From contig NZ_NKTY01000015.1 in the NCBI RefSeq assembly GCF_003207825.1, positions 1 through 64,000 of the forward strand: a DNA stretch of 64,000 bases, written 5' to 3'. Of the stretch, positions 17,546 through 26,994 are shown in pieces (position 1 is the first letter of the stretch; every line of letters starts with the position of its first letter). This stretch comes from Komagataeibacter saccharivorans. GTDB lineage: Bacteria > Pseudomonadota > Alphaproteobacteria > Acetobacterales > Acetobacteraceae. A program made the position numbers and the translations under genes. The notes beneath the pieces are model-generated. The model made no database searches, was not told the DNA's origin, and worked only from the letters and a program-made list of their open reading frames with translations.

Positions 17546-18295
17546 CTATGGCGTCAGCAGCACGGTCGCGCGGGCGGTGGCTGTAACATCCTGCATCCCC
17601 GTGGGGGCGGATGGGGCCATCATGTCGGCGCTGGCGGCACGCGCCATCATCATGGGCATCGGGCGTGGCATGTCCTGATCGTCCAGCGAGACGGAGGCGA
17701 GGGATGAAATCTTCAGCTTCAGGGTATCGGCGGCGGCATGGGCGCGCTGCTGCATATCCTGTAGTGCGAGGGTTTCCGCCTGTCGGGTCAGTTCAGCCCG
17801 TTTTTTGCGCGATACCGACCAGTCAAGCCGCGTCAGCGCAAGGTTTTCCGCCTGCAACTGCCCGACCAGTGGCAGCAGCGTCTTGCCATCAGCCGCCGTC
17901 AGCCGGATGGTCTGGCGGGCGACCCATTGCGCCCTGCGGTTCTGACGGGTGTCGGCATCTTCATGCTGGACGAAATACGACTCGGCATTGACCGTCAGGT
18001 CCGGGGTCTGCGCGGCGGCGGATATGGCCTTGCCGATCAGTGAATTGACCTGTGCCTGCGCCGCCGCAGCAGTGTCCGCCCGGGATTCGGCAAAGAAGGT
18101 GGCGGTCAGTTGATCGGGCTGGGCCTGCACCGTACCCGATGCGGTCAGTTCAAGCCGGGTTTCGTCGGATGGGGCGGAGTCGGTGTTCGCACCGGTGCCC
18201 TGCGCCAGCGTTACGGCCGGATACAGGCTGGCGGCGGCCAGCAGGGCAGGAAGGGCATGGCGACGGGTAAGGGAACGAAAGCGTGTGAAAATCAT
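17546..18295 (-). CDS. SIMPL-domain (DUF541) exported protein
   Basis: A 249-residue protein with a signal peptide (basic RSLTRRH, hydrophobic ALPALLAAASLYPAV, cleavage near LAQG) and a DUF541/SIMPL domain starting RLELTASGTVQAQPDQLTATF. Family members are periplasmic or outer-membrane proteins of poorly known role, some linked to oxidative stress or outer-membrane integrity. The upstream open extension overlaps a neighbouring gene in another frame and is discarded. Its ATG overlaps the preceding small gene's stop by four bases, so the pair is co-expressed. Confidence 0.85.
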   Translation of the reverse strand: MIFTRFRSLTRRHALPALLAAASLYPAVTLAQGTGANTDSAPSDETRLELTASGTVQAQPDQLTATFFAESRADTAAAAQAQVNSLIGKAISAAAQTPDLTVNAESYFVQHEDADTRQNRRAQWVARQTIRLTAADGKTLLPLVGQLQAENLALTRLDWSVSRKKRAELTRQAETLALQDMQQRAHAAADTLKLKISSLASVSLDDQDMPRPMPMMMARAASADMMAPSAPTGMQDVTATARATVLLTP

Positions 18296-18621
18296 GAATG
18301 CGTGGTCTCCTTCAGTTCGACCAACGCACGACGGAGTCGTACGATCCCTGAGCGGATGCGCCCGATGCGGCACATGTCTTCTCCCTGCATGCGCAGGCTG
18401 TCCACATCCTGCGGCAGGGCAGGGCCGTAGGCATCGATGATGTTCAGCAGCCTGTTGCAGTAGGCCTTGGTGTCGCTGGTGATGATGACGGGTTTGTCCG
18501 CCCCGTCCCGTGCGGTAATCACGCGCGCCATGTTGCCCGGCTCTGCCGGGGCGGGTGATGCACCGCACAGGCAGAAGCTCATCACGACGATGGCGGGCGT
18601 CATGGCGGGGTGCATGTTCAT
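18292..18621 (-). CDS. Small exported protein of unknown function
   Basis: A 109-residue protein. The N-terminus is a probable signal peptide (MTPAIVVMSFCLCGASPAPAE). The mature part has two cysteines, in AYCNRLLNII and EDMCRIGRI, that could form a disulfide, and a basic C-terminal helix. I do not recognise a family. It is coupled by an ATGA overlap to the SIMPL-domain gene, which suggests a shared envelope role. A second ATG two codons in is an equally plausible start. Confidence 0.65.
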   Translation of the reverse strand: MNMHPAMTPAIVVMSFCLCGASPAPAEPGNMARVITARDGADKPVIITSDTKAYCNRLLNIIDAYGPALPQDVDSLRMQGEDMCRIGRIRSGIVRLRRALVELKETTHS

Positions 18622-18625
18622 GGCG

Positions 18626-20203
18626 TTACTTTACGCTACTGTTCATGTCATGCTGATGGGGGAAAGGTGACGTTTGCGTCATGCCTGATATGTGCGCATC
18701 GGATGGAAAATCTTCTTCGCGCGATGTCAGCGCACAGGCGGCGATGGGCAGGGCGAGCGAAACCGTAAGCCCGGGATTATGGGCCGAAAGATGCATCCGC
18801 CCCCCATGCAGTTGCACGATGGCGCGGACCATGGACAGACCCAGTCCCGCGCCGGGGGTATTGCGGGCCTTTTCCGCCCGGAAGAAGCGTTCCGTCGCCC
18901 GGGCCATGTCGGCTTCGGTCATGCCGATTCCCTCGTCACTGACCGACAGGTCCAGCATCCCTTCACCCGTTGGCCCGGTTATCCGCCCCGGCGAGATTTC
19001 GCGGATCTGGGCGCGCAGGAAGACGGTGCCGCCGGGCGGGGAAAACTTGATGGCATTGTCCAGCATGTTCGCCACGGCCTGCTGCACCAGCGACCGGTCA
19101 CCGTAGAAGGACAGGTGTGCCGGCAGGTCGAGCGCCAGGGCGATCTCATGCTCCTCCGCCACCGCTTCATACAGGTCCGCCACATCCAGCAGGACGGGAA
19201 CCAGATCGAATGTCATGAAAGCCGAGCGGCGGGCCCCGGCCTCAATCTGGGCAATACGTAACAGGGCCTCGAACACGGCGGTCACGTTATCCAGGTTGCC
19301 GACCGCGCGTTCGATCGCGCCACGCAGTTCATCGGGCGTGGTGGCGTGAAGGGCCGCGTCCTCAAGCTGCGTGCGCGCCCGCGCGATGGGGGTGCGCAGG
19401 TCATGGGCAATGGAATTGGAAACCTGCCGCACGCCATCCATCAGGCGCACGATGCGGTCCAGCATTTCGTTGATGGCTTCGGCGACCTGATCCATCTCGT
19501 CGCCATTGCCAACCAGCGGCATGCGCCGGCTCAGGTCGCCATGCGCGATGGCGGAGGTCGTGCGCGCCACGGTCTTGACCATGCGGCGGAAAATTCCGTG
19601 CACCAGCACCGCGCCACTGACCGCAAGCAGGGAGACCATGACCCAGGCCCATAGCAGGGAATCGGTCAGCAGGTGCCGCAGCACCCCGCGTGAGCGCACA
19701 TCGCGCCCGACCAGCAGGCGGTAGCCACTGTCCAGTTGTCCTGCCGTATGGGTCTGCGCCGTGCCGGGCAGGCGGTAGGCATGCAGTTCCGCCATGCCGC
19801 GCAGTCCCGCGCGCGTATCGGGCAGGGTGTACCAGCGGTCGGTATACTGCACGCGTCCCGGCCATGCGGAGACATTGCCCGTCAGGTAATTGCCCTGCGG
19901 GTCGATGACCATATAGATCGCGTCGTCATCAAGGTTCTGTTCAAGCCGGTCCTCGATGGTCAGCGCCAGCGTCGGCAGCCCGCCCATGACCCAGCGTTCG
20001 GCCAGTGCGCGGGCATCGGCGTTGATGGCGGTTTCGACCTGACGTTCCAGAAACCCGATCGTGCCCCACCACATGAAGGACATGAACAGGACGGAAGACA
20101 GGGCGAACAGCATGCCATAGGCCAGCGAGAACCGCAGGCTGGCCGACCGCCACGCCCGCCACGGCGACCGGCGTGGCCGGACCTGTGTGAAGCCTTCCGC
20201 CAT
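18626..20203 (-). CDS. Two-component sensor histidine kinase (HAMP, HisKA, HATPase)
   Basis: A 525-residue inner-membrane kinase. TM1 is at about 25-48, a periplasmic loop of about 130 residues follows, then TM2 at 183-204, HAMP at 205-260, the HisKA dimer with phosphorylated His267 in SIAHDLRTP, N-box NMLDNAIKF (379-387) and G-boxes DEGIGM and GAGLGLSMV (423-459). All catalytic motifs are intact. It follows the response regulator by 30 bases and the HtrA-type protease upstream, so it probably senses an envelope signal. The C-terminal 35 residues are beyond the ATPase domain and unconserved. Confidence 0.93.
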   Translation of the reverse strand: MAEGFTQVRPRRSPWRAWRSASLRFSLAYGMLFALSSVLFMSFMWWGTIGFLERQVETAINADARALAERWVMGGLPTLALTIEDRLEQNLDDDAIYMVIDPQGNYLTGNVSAWPGRVQYTDRWYTLPDTRAGLRGMAELHAYRLPGTAQTHTAGQLDSGYRLLVGRDVRSRGVLRHLLTDSLLWAWVMVSLLAVSGAVLVHGIFRRMVKTVARTTSAIAHGDLSRRMPLVGNGDEMDQVAEAINEMLDRIVRLMDGVRQVSNSIAHDLRTPIARARTQLEDAALHATTPDELRGAIERAVGNLDNVTAVFEALLRIAQIEAGARRSAFMTFDLVPVLLDVADLYEAVAEEHEIALALDLPAHLSFYGDRSLVQQAVANMLDNAIKFSPPGGTVFLRAQIREISPGRITGPTGEGMLDLSVSDEGIGMTEADMARATERFFRAEKARNTPGAGLGLSMVRAIVQLHGGRMHLSAHNPGLTVSLALPIAACALTSREEDFPSDAHISGMTQTSPFPHQHDMNSSVK

Positions 20204-20233
20204 TACGGCCGGGACCGCAGGCGGCTGTGCCGC

Positions 20234-20914
20234 CTATTCCGCACGCAGCATGTACCCGGCATTGCGGATGGTATGGATCAGCGGGGTATCGAACGGCTTG
20301 TCCACCTTCTGTCGCAGGCGCGAGACATGCACGTCGATCACATTGGTCTGCGGGTCGAAATGGTAGTCCCACACGCCTTCCAGCAGCATGGTCCGGGTCA
20401 CGACCTGCCCCGCGTGGCGGGTCAGGTATTCCAGCAGGCGGAATTCCCGTGGCTGGAGATCGATCTTGCGCCCCGCGCGGCGCACCGTGCGCGACAGCAG
20501 GTCGATTTCAAGGTCCGCCAGTTCCAGCTTGGTCTGCGGCGCGGTTTCGGTCCGGCCACGGCGGCCCAGCGCTTCCACCCGCGCCAGCAGTTCGCTGAAG
20601 GCGAAGGGCTTGGTCACATAGTCGTCCCCCCCCGCCTTGAGGCCCTGCACGCGGTCATCCACATCCGCCAGCGCCGAAAGCAGCAGGACGGGGGTGGCAT
20701 TGTTCTGCGCGCGGATGGTCTCGAGCAGGCGCACCCCGTCAATGCCACCGGGCAGCATGCGGTCGAGTATGATCAGGTCGAACTTCTCGCTCACGGCCAT
20801 GAACAGGCCATCCTTGCCGTTATCGGTCAGTTCGACCAGATGTCCGGCTTCCTTCAGGCCCTTGGCCACGAAATTGCGGACGGTGGGATCGTCCTCGACT
20901 ACAAGTATATGCAC
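20234..20914 (-). CDS. OmpR/PhoB-family response regulator
   Basis: A 226-residue regulator. The receiver domain has acidic D8/D9, the phosphoacceptor D51 in LIILDRMLP, S80 and K102; the C-terminal winged helix ends in the TIRNAGYMLRAE typical of OmpR-type proteins. It should be phosphorylated by the adjacent kinase and bind promoters. It sits 31 bases after the HtrA-type protease gene and 30 bases before the kinase, forming one minus-strand operon. No target site can be assigned. Confidence 0.94.
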   Translation of the reverse strand: MHILVVEDDPTVRNFVAKGLKEAGHLVELTDNGKDGLFMAVSEKFDLIILDRMLPGGIDGVRLLETIRAQNNATPVLLLSALADVDDRVQGLKAGGDDYVTKPFAFSELLARVEALGRRGRTETAPQTKLELADLEIDLLSRTVRRAGRKIDLQPREFRLLEYLTRHAGQVVTRTMLLEGVWDYHFDPQTNVIDVHVSRLRQKVDKPFDTPLIHTIRNAGYMLRAE

Positions 20915-20945
20915 GTTGCCTCACGTCGTTTGGGGCGGGGATCGT

Positions 20946-22094
20946 TCAGTCTTCCGGGTCCTCGTCGGGGCGGTGGCCGACACAGGCGTTCAGTCCCAGT
21001 ATCTCATGATGGCGACGGATATGCAGTACCACCGTGGATTCAGGCTGCTTTGCCGCGATGGAGCGGATCAGCATGCGTGATGTGTCAATCGGTTCGTCAT
21101 TCACCGCGATGATGACATCCCCAATATGCAGGTGCGCCTTCATCGCCGGGCCGTCACGGTCGATGCCGACAATCTGCACACCACCATGCCCCGGCCCGTC
21201 AGCCAGCGTAACCCCCAGCCACCCCCGGTCAATGCGGCCCTTGCGGCGCAGTTCCTCTACAATAGGGGCCACGATTTCCGATGGCAGCCCGAACCCGATC
21301 CCGACCGATCCCCCGGTGGGGGAGACGATGGCCGTATTCACCGCCACCACCTGCCCGCCCAGATTGAATGACGGTCCCCCTGAATTGCCGGGATTGATGG
21401 GCGCATCGATCTGGAAGAAATCGTCAAACGGGCCGGTGCCGATGTCGCGCCCGCGCGCGGATACGATACCCGCCGTAACCGATGAACCCAGCCCGAACGG
21501 GTTGCCTGCGGCCATGATCCAGTCGCCGATATTGACCAGCCTGCTGTCGCCCCATGGCACGAATGGCAGGGGACGGGGGGCACGGATCTGGATGACCGCG
21601 ATATCCGTCAGGTCGTCGCTGCCAACGAGTTGGGCGGGATATTCAGCGCCATCGGCCAGCGATACGGTAATCTGGTCCGCGCCGCCGACTACATGCGCAT
21701 TGGTCACGATCACGCCGGTGGGGTCGATCAGGAAGCCCGAACCCGCCCCCAGCATTTCTTCCCCATGGGCGCGCATCCGCTCGCGGAAGCGGTGTTCGAA
21801 TGGCGTGCCCTTCACGCTGGGGGGCAGGGGCTGGTGACCGGGGGCCTGTCGGCTGTCCTGTGCCGACTGGGAAACGGCGATGTTCACCACCGCCGGACCA
21901 ACCTGGCGTACCAGCGGCGCGAAGGTCAGCGGCCCGGACGAGACGACCGGCGCCACCGGCGCGGCAAACAGTGACGGGGTCGGCTGTGGGGCGGGTGATG
22001 CCACACCCTGCGCGCAGGCCGCCACAGTCTGCATGGTCAGGCCGGGAATGCCCAGCAGCAGTACCGGTAGCAGGCGGGAAGCCGGGCGGTGCAT
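20946..22094 (-). CDS. HtrA/Deg-family periplasmic serine protease, single PDZ
   Basis: A 382-residue trypsin-fold protease. The chosen start gives a clean signal peptide (MHRPASRLLPVLLLGIPGL, cleavage near CAQG); an ATG 42 bases upstream is the alternative. The catalytic triad is intact: H134 in TNAHVV, D164 in LTDIAVI and S238 in GNSGGP. One PDZ domain occupies about residues 290-365, so it resembles DegS-like or short Deg proteases rather than two-PDZ DegP. It probably degrades misfolded envelope proteins. It heads an operon with a response regulator and sensor kinase. Confidence 0.9.
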   Translation of the reverse strand: MHRPASRLLPVLLLGIPGLTMQTVAACAQGVASPAPQPTPSLFAAPVAPVVSSGPLTFAPLVRQVGPAVVNIAVSQSAQDSRQAPGHQPLPPSVKGTPFEHRFRERMRAHGEEMLGAGSGFLIDPTGVIVTNAHVVGGADQITVSLADGAEYPAQLVGSDDLTDIAVIQIRAPRPLPFVPWGDSRLVNIGDWIMAAGNPFGLGSSVTAGIVSARGRDIGTGPFDDFFQIDAPINPGNSGGPSFNLGGQVVAVNTAIVSPTGGSVGIGFGLPSEIVAPIVEELRRKGRIDRGWLGVTLADGPGHGGVQIVGIDRDGPAMKAHLHIGDVIIAVNDEPIDTSRMLIRSIAAKQPESTVVLHIRRHHEILGLNACVGHRPDEDPED

Positions 22095-22209
22095 GGCGGT
22101 CGGTATCCATGTGGGGCGGCAGGAACAAGCATTCATGATGGGCCATGTTATCTTAAAAAAGCGGCAATGCCATGTCTGCATACCCTCATGTCGGGAAATG
22201 CATGCCGAT

Positions 22210-24768
22210 TTATGGGTTCCGCCCGTGCCGTGGCGGGGGTGGAGACGCTGTTGCCGGGTTTTCCGGCCAGTCGTGCCGGGGATAGCGACCGCGCATGTCA
22301 CGGCGCATATCCGCCCATGACCCCGCCCAGAAACCGGCCAGATCGGCGGTAATGGCCTGTGGTCGGCCCGCCGGTGACAGCAGGGCGATGCGCAGGTCCA
22401 GCCGTCCGTCCGCTATGCGTGGTGTCTGGGTCACGCCGTAGAAGGTCTGTGCCCGTGCGCTGGCGACCGGCACGGGTTGCAGGTAGTCCACCGCCGCCCG
22501 TCCGCCGGGCAGTTCCAGATGGGCGGGCAGCATCCGGTCCAGCCATTTCAGTGTCGCATGGTCCATCGTGGCGCGCAGCATGGCCAACAGGTCCATTTCC
22601 CCCAGTACCGACAGGCGGCTGACCCCCGCAAGCCATGGGGCCAGCCATGTTCCGGTCGTTCCGGCCAGGGCTGCGTCCGACAGGTCAGGCAGATCGGGAC
22701 GGTCCAGCCGGGTCCGGGCCAGTTCCACACGCGCCTGAAGCTGGCGGCAGGCATCGGTCCAGTTCAGTGTGGCGGCAAGGTTCTGCGCCGCCTGTGCGCA
22801 TAGCAGGCTGGATACTTCCTCCGCGCTGGCTGTGACGGTACGGTCGCGCAGCACGAGATTGCCCAGCCGGAGCCTGCGGCGCGCCAGCACGCTGCCGGTG
22901 GTGGTGTCCAGCGTGGTCTCGACCTGTTCCTTCGCACGCGCCAGCACGCTATCGGGCAGCGCGTCGCGGTCCAGCGGGGCGGCCAGACAGATTTCCGCCG
23001 CCTTGCGCACATGCATGCCCGCGACCGCCAGCAGGCCGTGCCGGGCCAGTTCATCGGTTTTGGACAGGCGCGCGCTCCCCCCGCCTGCAAGGCGGAAGGA
23101 GCCGACATCCCCGCGCGACTGCGCCACGCGGTCGGGAAAGGCGGCTGCGATCAGGGCCGCGCAGTCACCCTGTGCCACAATATCGCGGCCCAGCCCCAGC
23201 CGCCTGCGATACTGTCGGGCGGCGTGGCGGATACGTGACAGGGCGGCGCGGTCGGCATCGGGGTGATCGCCTCCTGCCAGCAGGTCAAGGCGCAGGCGGA
23301 TATCGGCGGGAGCCGGGGGAGGCGCGCCGCGCGCGGGCCCCGCCGGGCGGCGCGGGCGCAACGGGTCGCGTTCTTCCAGCAGGGCGGCAATATCGGCGGC
23401 CAGCGCGCATTCGCCGGGACCGCGGGCAGCCAGCATCATGGCGGCAAGGCGCGGATGGGCGCCTAGGCTGGCCATGCGTGTGCCCTCCGGGGTGATGCGG
23501 GCGTCATCATCCAGCGCCCCCAGCGCCTGAAGCAGGCTGCGCCCGGCCTCGAACGCGCCATTGGGGGGCGTATCGGGGAAGGGCAGGTCAGCGGGGTCCG
23601 TTCCCATCGCCTCCTGCCACGCGGCGGTATCGAGCCGCAGGCCGGTCAGTTCGGCTTCCATCATTTCCGGCTGGTCATGCGGCGGCATGGCGCGGGTTGT
23701 CATTTCCGTCCACAGACGGATGGCGATGCCCGGCGCGACACGTCCCGCACGTCCGGCGCGCTGGGCCGCCGCCGCGCGGGAAATGCGTACCGTATCAAGC
23801 CGCGTCAGTCCCGTGCCGGGGTCCAGCCGCGGCACACGGCGAAAACCGCCATCCACCACGATGCGTACACCGGGCACGGTCAGCGATGTCTCGGCAATGG
23901 AGGTGGACAGGATCACCCGCCTGCGCCCCTGCGGGTGCGGGGTCAGGGCCAGATCCTGCTCGGCGGGGGGGAGTTCACCATACAGCGGAAGGACATCCGC
24001 ATCCACGCCCGCAAGCGCGCTACGCGCACGCAGGATTTCACCCACGCCCGGCAGGAAGGCAAGGATATCGCCCGCTTCCTCGGCCAGGGCGGTGCGGATG
24101 GCGGCAGCCATGGCATCGGGCAGATCCCGGCGATGGACCAGATCGCGCCGCGCGTGGCGGATATCGACCGGAAACATCCGGCCTTCGCTTTCCACCAGTT
24201 CGGCACCCATGCGCTGCGACAGGGCGGCACCGTCCATCGTGGCGGACATGGCCACCAGCCGCAGGTCGGGCCGCAGGCTGCGCTGAAGGTCCAGACAGAA
24301 GGCAAGGGCGGCATCCGCATCGACGGAGCGTTCATGGATTTCATCAAAGATGACGCAGGCCACCCCATCCAGCGTGGGGTCCGACAGCAGGCGGCGGACC
24401 AGCAGCCCTTCGGTAATGACTTCAATACGCGTGCGCTCCGACGTCGCGCCATCCAGTCGCGTGCGGTAGCCCACCAAGCCACCCGGCTGTTCGCCCACCA
24501 GTTCGGCCATGCGCTGGGCGGCGGCGCGCGTGGCCAGTCGGCGGGGTTCCAGCATGACGATCCGCCCGTCCTGCCGCCATGGGGCGTCCAGCAGGGCCAG
24601 CGGGACCAGCGTGGTCTTGCCCGCACCGGGCGGCGCCACCAGAACGGCGTTGGATGTGCGCGCAAGGGCCGCCTTCAGCGCGGGAATGGCGCTGGATACC
24701 GGCAGGTTTTCCCCTGCGGCGGACAGAAGGGGCGCAAGTCGGTTTTGCAAGGTGGGATCGAAAGCCAT
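22210..24768 (-). CDS. hrpB: ATP-dependent RNA helicase HrpB
   Basis: An 852-residue DEAH-box helicase of the HrpB family. Walker A is APPGAGKTT near residue 45, motif II is DEIH in IFDEIHERS, and motif III follows as SATMDG. Motif VI QRAGRAGRV is present, and the HrpB C-terminal domain is complete. The biological substrate of HrpB is uncertain in most bacteria. About 115 bases separate it from the HtrA-type gene downstream; the DsbD-like gene is divergent. Confidence 0.93.
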   Translation of the reverse strand: MAFDPTLQNRLAPLLSAAGENLPVSSAIPALKAALARTSNAVLVAPPGAGKTTLVPLALLDAPWRQDGRIVMLEPRRLATRAAAQRMAELVGEQPGGLVGYRTRLDGATSERTRIEVITEGLLVRRLLSDPTLDGVACVIFDEIHERSVDADAALAFCLDLQRSLRPDLRLVAMSATMDGAALSQRMGAELVESEGRMFPVDIRHARRDLVHRRDLPDAMAAAIRTALAEEAGDILAFLPGVGEILRARSALAGVDADVLPLYGELPPAEQDLALTPHPQGRRRVILSTSIAETSLTVPGVRIVVDGGFRRVPRLDPGTGLTRLDTVRISRAAAAQRAGRAGRVAPGIAIRLWTEMTTRAMPPHDQPEMMEAELTGLRLDTAAWQEAMGTDPADLPFPDTPPNGAFEAGRSLLQALGALDDDARITPEGTRMASLGAHPRLAAMMLAARGPGECALAADIAALLEERDPLRPRRPAGPARGAPPPAPADIRLRLDLLAGGDHPDADRAALSRIRHAARQYRRRLGLGRDIVAQGDCAALIAAAFPDRVAQSRGDVGSFRLAGGGSARLSKTDELARHGLLAVAGMHVRKAAEICLAAPLDRDALPDSVLARAKEQVETTLDTTTGSVLARRRLRLGNLVLRDRTVTASAEEVSSLLCAQAAQNLAATLNWTDACRQLQARVELARTRLDRPDLPDLSDAALAGTTGTWLAPWLAGVSRLSVLGEMDLLAMLRATMDHATLKWLDRMLPAHLELPGGRAAVDYLQPVPVASARAQTFYGVTQTPRIADGRLDLRIALLSPAGRPQAITADLAGFWAGSWADMRRDMRGRYPRHDWPENPATASPPPPRHGRNP

Positions 24769-24863
24769 ATCCTGATCTTATGGCGTCCGGCATGGTAACG
24801 GGGCAATCCTTGGCATGATGCCGGGACGCGTTTTTCTTTCCTTTCTTTCCGGTGGAGTCTGCT

Positions 24864-26951
24864 GTGCCCCTTCTGTGGCTTGTGTCGATCCTGTGCACGC
24901 TGCTTGCCGTAGCGCCCGTGGCCCATGCCGCGCAGAGCGCGCCGGTAACAACCACGCGCTCCACCGCAACCCTTGTCACCGATGATGACAGCTACATGCC
25001 CGGCCGTGCGCTGCATGTGGGGCTGATGCTGCACCTTGCACCCGGCTGGCATACCTACTGGATCAATCCCGGCGATGCAGGGGATGCGCCTACCGTGTCC
25101 GTCACTGCGCGGGGCGGCGCGAGCGGGCAGGCCAGCACCATCGAATGGCCTACCCCCCGCGTGCTGCATGACGGGCCGCTGACCTCCTACGCCTATACCG
25201 GGGATGTGCTGCTGCCGGTCACGCTGTCCCCTGCGCCGGTGGAAGGCAATGATGGTGCGCTTACCCTTGATGCCGAGGCCGACTGGCTGGTCTGTGCCGC
25301 CGTCTGTGTGCCCGAACATGGCACCTTCAGCCTGACCCTGCCGCGCGGTGAGCCTCATCCCTCGGCGCAGGCGGCCGATTTCGCGCGGGCTGCCGCCAGC
25401 AGACCGGTGCCCTCGCCTTTCGCGGTGACGCTCTCCTCCACAGGAACCCTGCAGGTCGCGGGCAGCGGGCTTTCCGCCGATGCGGTAAGGGCGGCGTGGT
25501 TCATGCCCGAAACGGCGGGGGCGATCGATCAGGATGCGCCGCAGGCCGTGGCGGTGCGCGATGGAATTGTGCAACTGGCCCTGCATCCGGGGCCGGAATT
25601 CCATAACGGCACGGGTCTGTCCGGCATTGTGGTGCTGCGCGATGGCATGGGCCGCGAGAGCAGCCTGCGGGTACAGCCCGCACCCGGAGATGTCCGCCCC
25701 ATTGCGCAGCAGGGTAACGACGTGACACGCATCGCGGTCCTGCTGGCCATGGCCTTCGCGGGGGGGCTGATCCTGAATCTAATGCCCTGCGTATTTCCGG
25801 TGCTGGCGATGAAGGTGCTGGCGCTGGAACGCATGGCGCGCGGGGAACGCAGGGCGGCCCTTGCCGGGGCCGGGGCGTATGCGGCGGGCGTTGTGGGGTC
25901 TTTTGTGGTGCTGGGCGGCTGTATCGCGGCCCTGCGGGTTGCGGGGCAGCAGGCAGGATGGGGGTTCCAGTTCCAGTCCACCGGCTTTGTCATCACGATC
26001 TGCCTGCTGCTGTTTGCGGTCGCCCTTAACCTGCTGGGTGTCTTTAACATCGGCATGCGGCTGGGCTCGCTGGGTAATGCCCTGCCTGCCCATATGGGTG
26101 ATTTCCTGACCGGGGTGCTGGCGGTTGTGCTGGCCTCGCCCTGTACCGCGCCGTTCATGGGGGCGGCGGTAGCGGGCGCGCTGGCTGCGTCACCGGCAAC
26201 GGGGCTGCTTATTTTTGCATCCCTCGGGCTGGGACTGGCGGCACCCTACCTGTTACTTGCCGCCATGCCGGGTCTGCTGGGCTGGCTGCCGCGTCCGGGC
26301 GCATGGATGGAAACCGTGCGGCACCTGCTGGCGCTGCCGGTGCTGGCGACCTGTGTATGGCTGGGATGGGTCGCATGGCTGGAAGGTGGCAGCGACGGAC
26401 TTGTCCTGCTTGGGGTGGGGCTGGTGCTGGTTGCGGCTGGCTGCTGGTGCCTGCGCATGGCTGGTCATGCGGATATGCGTGAAGACGGGGTGCATCGCGC
26501 CGGATTTTACCGGGCTGTGGCGGTTCTTGCCCTGCTGGTGGCGTTCGTGGGTGGGGGTGTGCTGCCTCTGGCCGCCATGCATGAGCACGGTGCGAACAGG
26601 GTAGCCGATGGCAGTTCGGCCTTTTCTCCTGCACGGCTGGCACAGTTGCGCGCGCAGGGCCGTCCCGTCTTTGTGGACATGACGGCCGCGTGGTGCATTT
26701 CATGTCTGGTCAATGAACGCGTCGCCCTGTCCAGCCATGCCGTGCAGGCGGCGTTTGCGCAGCGCGGAATTGTTTACATGAAAGGCGACTGGACCCGGCG
26801 GGACGCCGATATCACGGCTTTCCTGCACGATCATGGTCGTGATGGCGTGCCGTTCTATGTCTATTATCCTGCGCATGGGGCGGAGGTGATCCTGCCGGAA
26901 ATCCTGTCGCCTGGCATTGTCCTGCGCATGACCGGATCGGATGGCGGATAA
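24864..26951 (+). CDS. DsbD/ScsB-type thiol:disulfide interchange protein
   Basis: A 695-residue membrane reductase. After a signal peptide (ending PVAHAAQ) comes a periplasmic domain with the CAAVC motif in the style of ScsB/DsbD-alpha. A roughly eight-helix CcdA-like region follows, with membrane cysteines in LMPCVFP and ASPCTAPF, and finally a thioredoxin-like domain with CISC at residues 611-614. It should carry electrons from cytoplasmic thioredoxin to periplasmic substrates. GTG 24864 is chosen because GGTGGAG sits six bases ahead; an in-frame GTG at 24852 overlaps that site. The 3' neighbour is convergent. Confidence 0.9.
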   Translation: MPLLWLVSILCTLLAVAPVAHAAQSAPVTTTRSTATLVTDDDSYMPGRALHVGLMLHLAPGWHTYWINPGDAGDAPTVSVTARGGASGQASTIEWPTPRVLHDGPLTSYAYTGDVLLPVTLSPAPVEGNDGALTLDAEADWLVCAAVCVPEHGTFSLTLPRGEPHPSAQAADFARAAASRPVPSPFAVTLSSTGTLQVAGSGLSADAVRAAWFMPETAGAIDQDAPQAVAVRDGIVQLALHPGPEFHNGTGLSGIVVLRDGMGRESSLRVQPAPGDVRPIAQQGNDVTRIAVLLAMAFAGGLILNLMPCVFPVLAMKVLALERMARGERRAALAGAGAYAAGVVGSFVVLGGCIAALRVAGQQAGWGFQFQSTGFVITICLLLFAVALNLLGVFNIGMRLGSLGNALPAHMGDFLTGVLAVVLASPCTAPFMGAAVAGALAASPATGLLIFASLGLGLAAPYLLLAAMPGLLGWLPRPGAWMETVRHLLALPVLATCVWLGWVAWLEGGSDGLVLLGVGLVLVAAGCWCLRMAGHADMREDGVHRAGFYRAVAVLALLVAFVGGGVLPLAAMHEHGANRVADGSSAFSPARLAQLRAQGRPVFVDMTAAWCISCLVNERVALSSHAVQAAFAQRGIVYMKGDWTRRDADITAFLHDHGRDGVPFYVYYPAHGAEVILPEILSPGIVLRMTGSDGG

Positions 26952-26994
26952 GGAAACGGGGACGGATGATCCGCCCCCGCCCGTCTGTATGATG

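Noticed and set aside
19736-21112. 458-codon plus-strand open frame opposite the two-component genes
   Set aside because: It spans the antisense of three genes and their spacers with no ribosome site or similarity.
23677-24798. 373-codon plus-strand open frame opposite hrpB
   Set aside because: Antisense shadow of a clear helicase gene.
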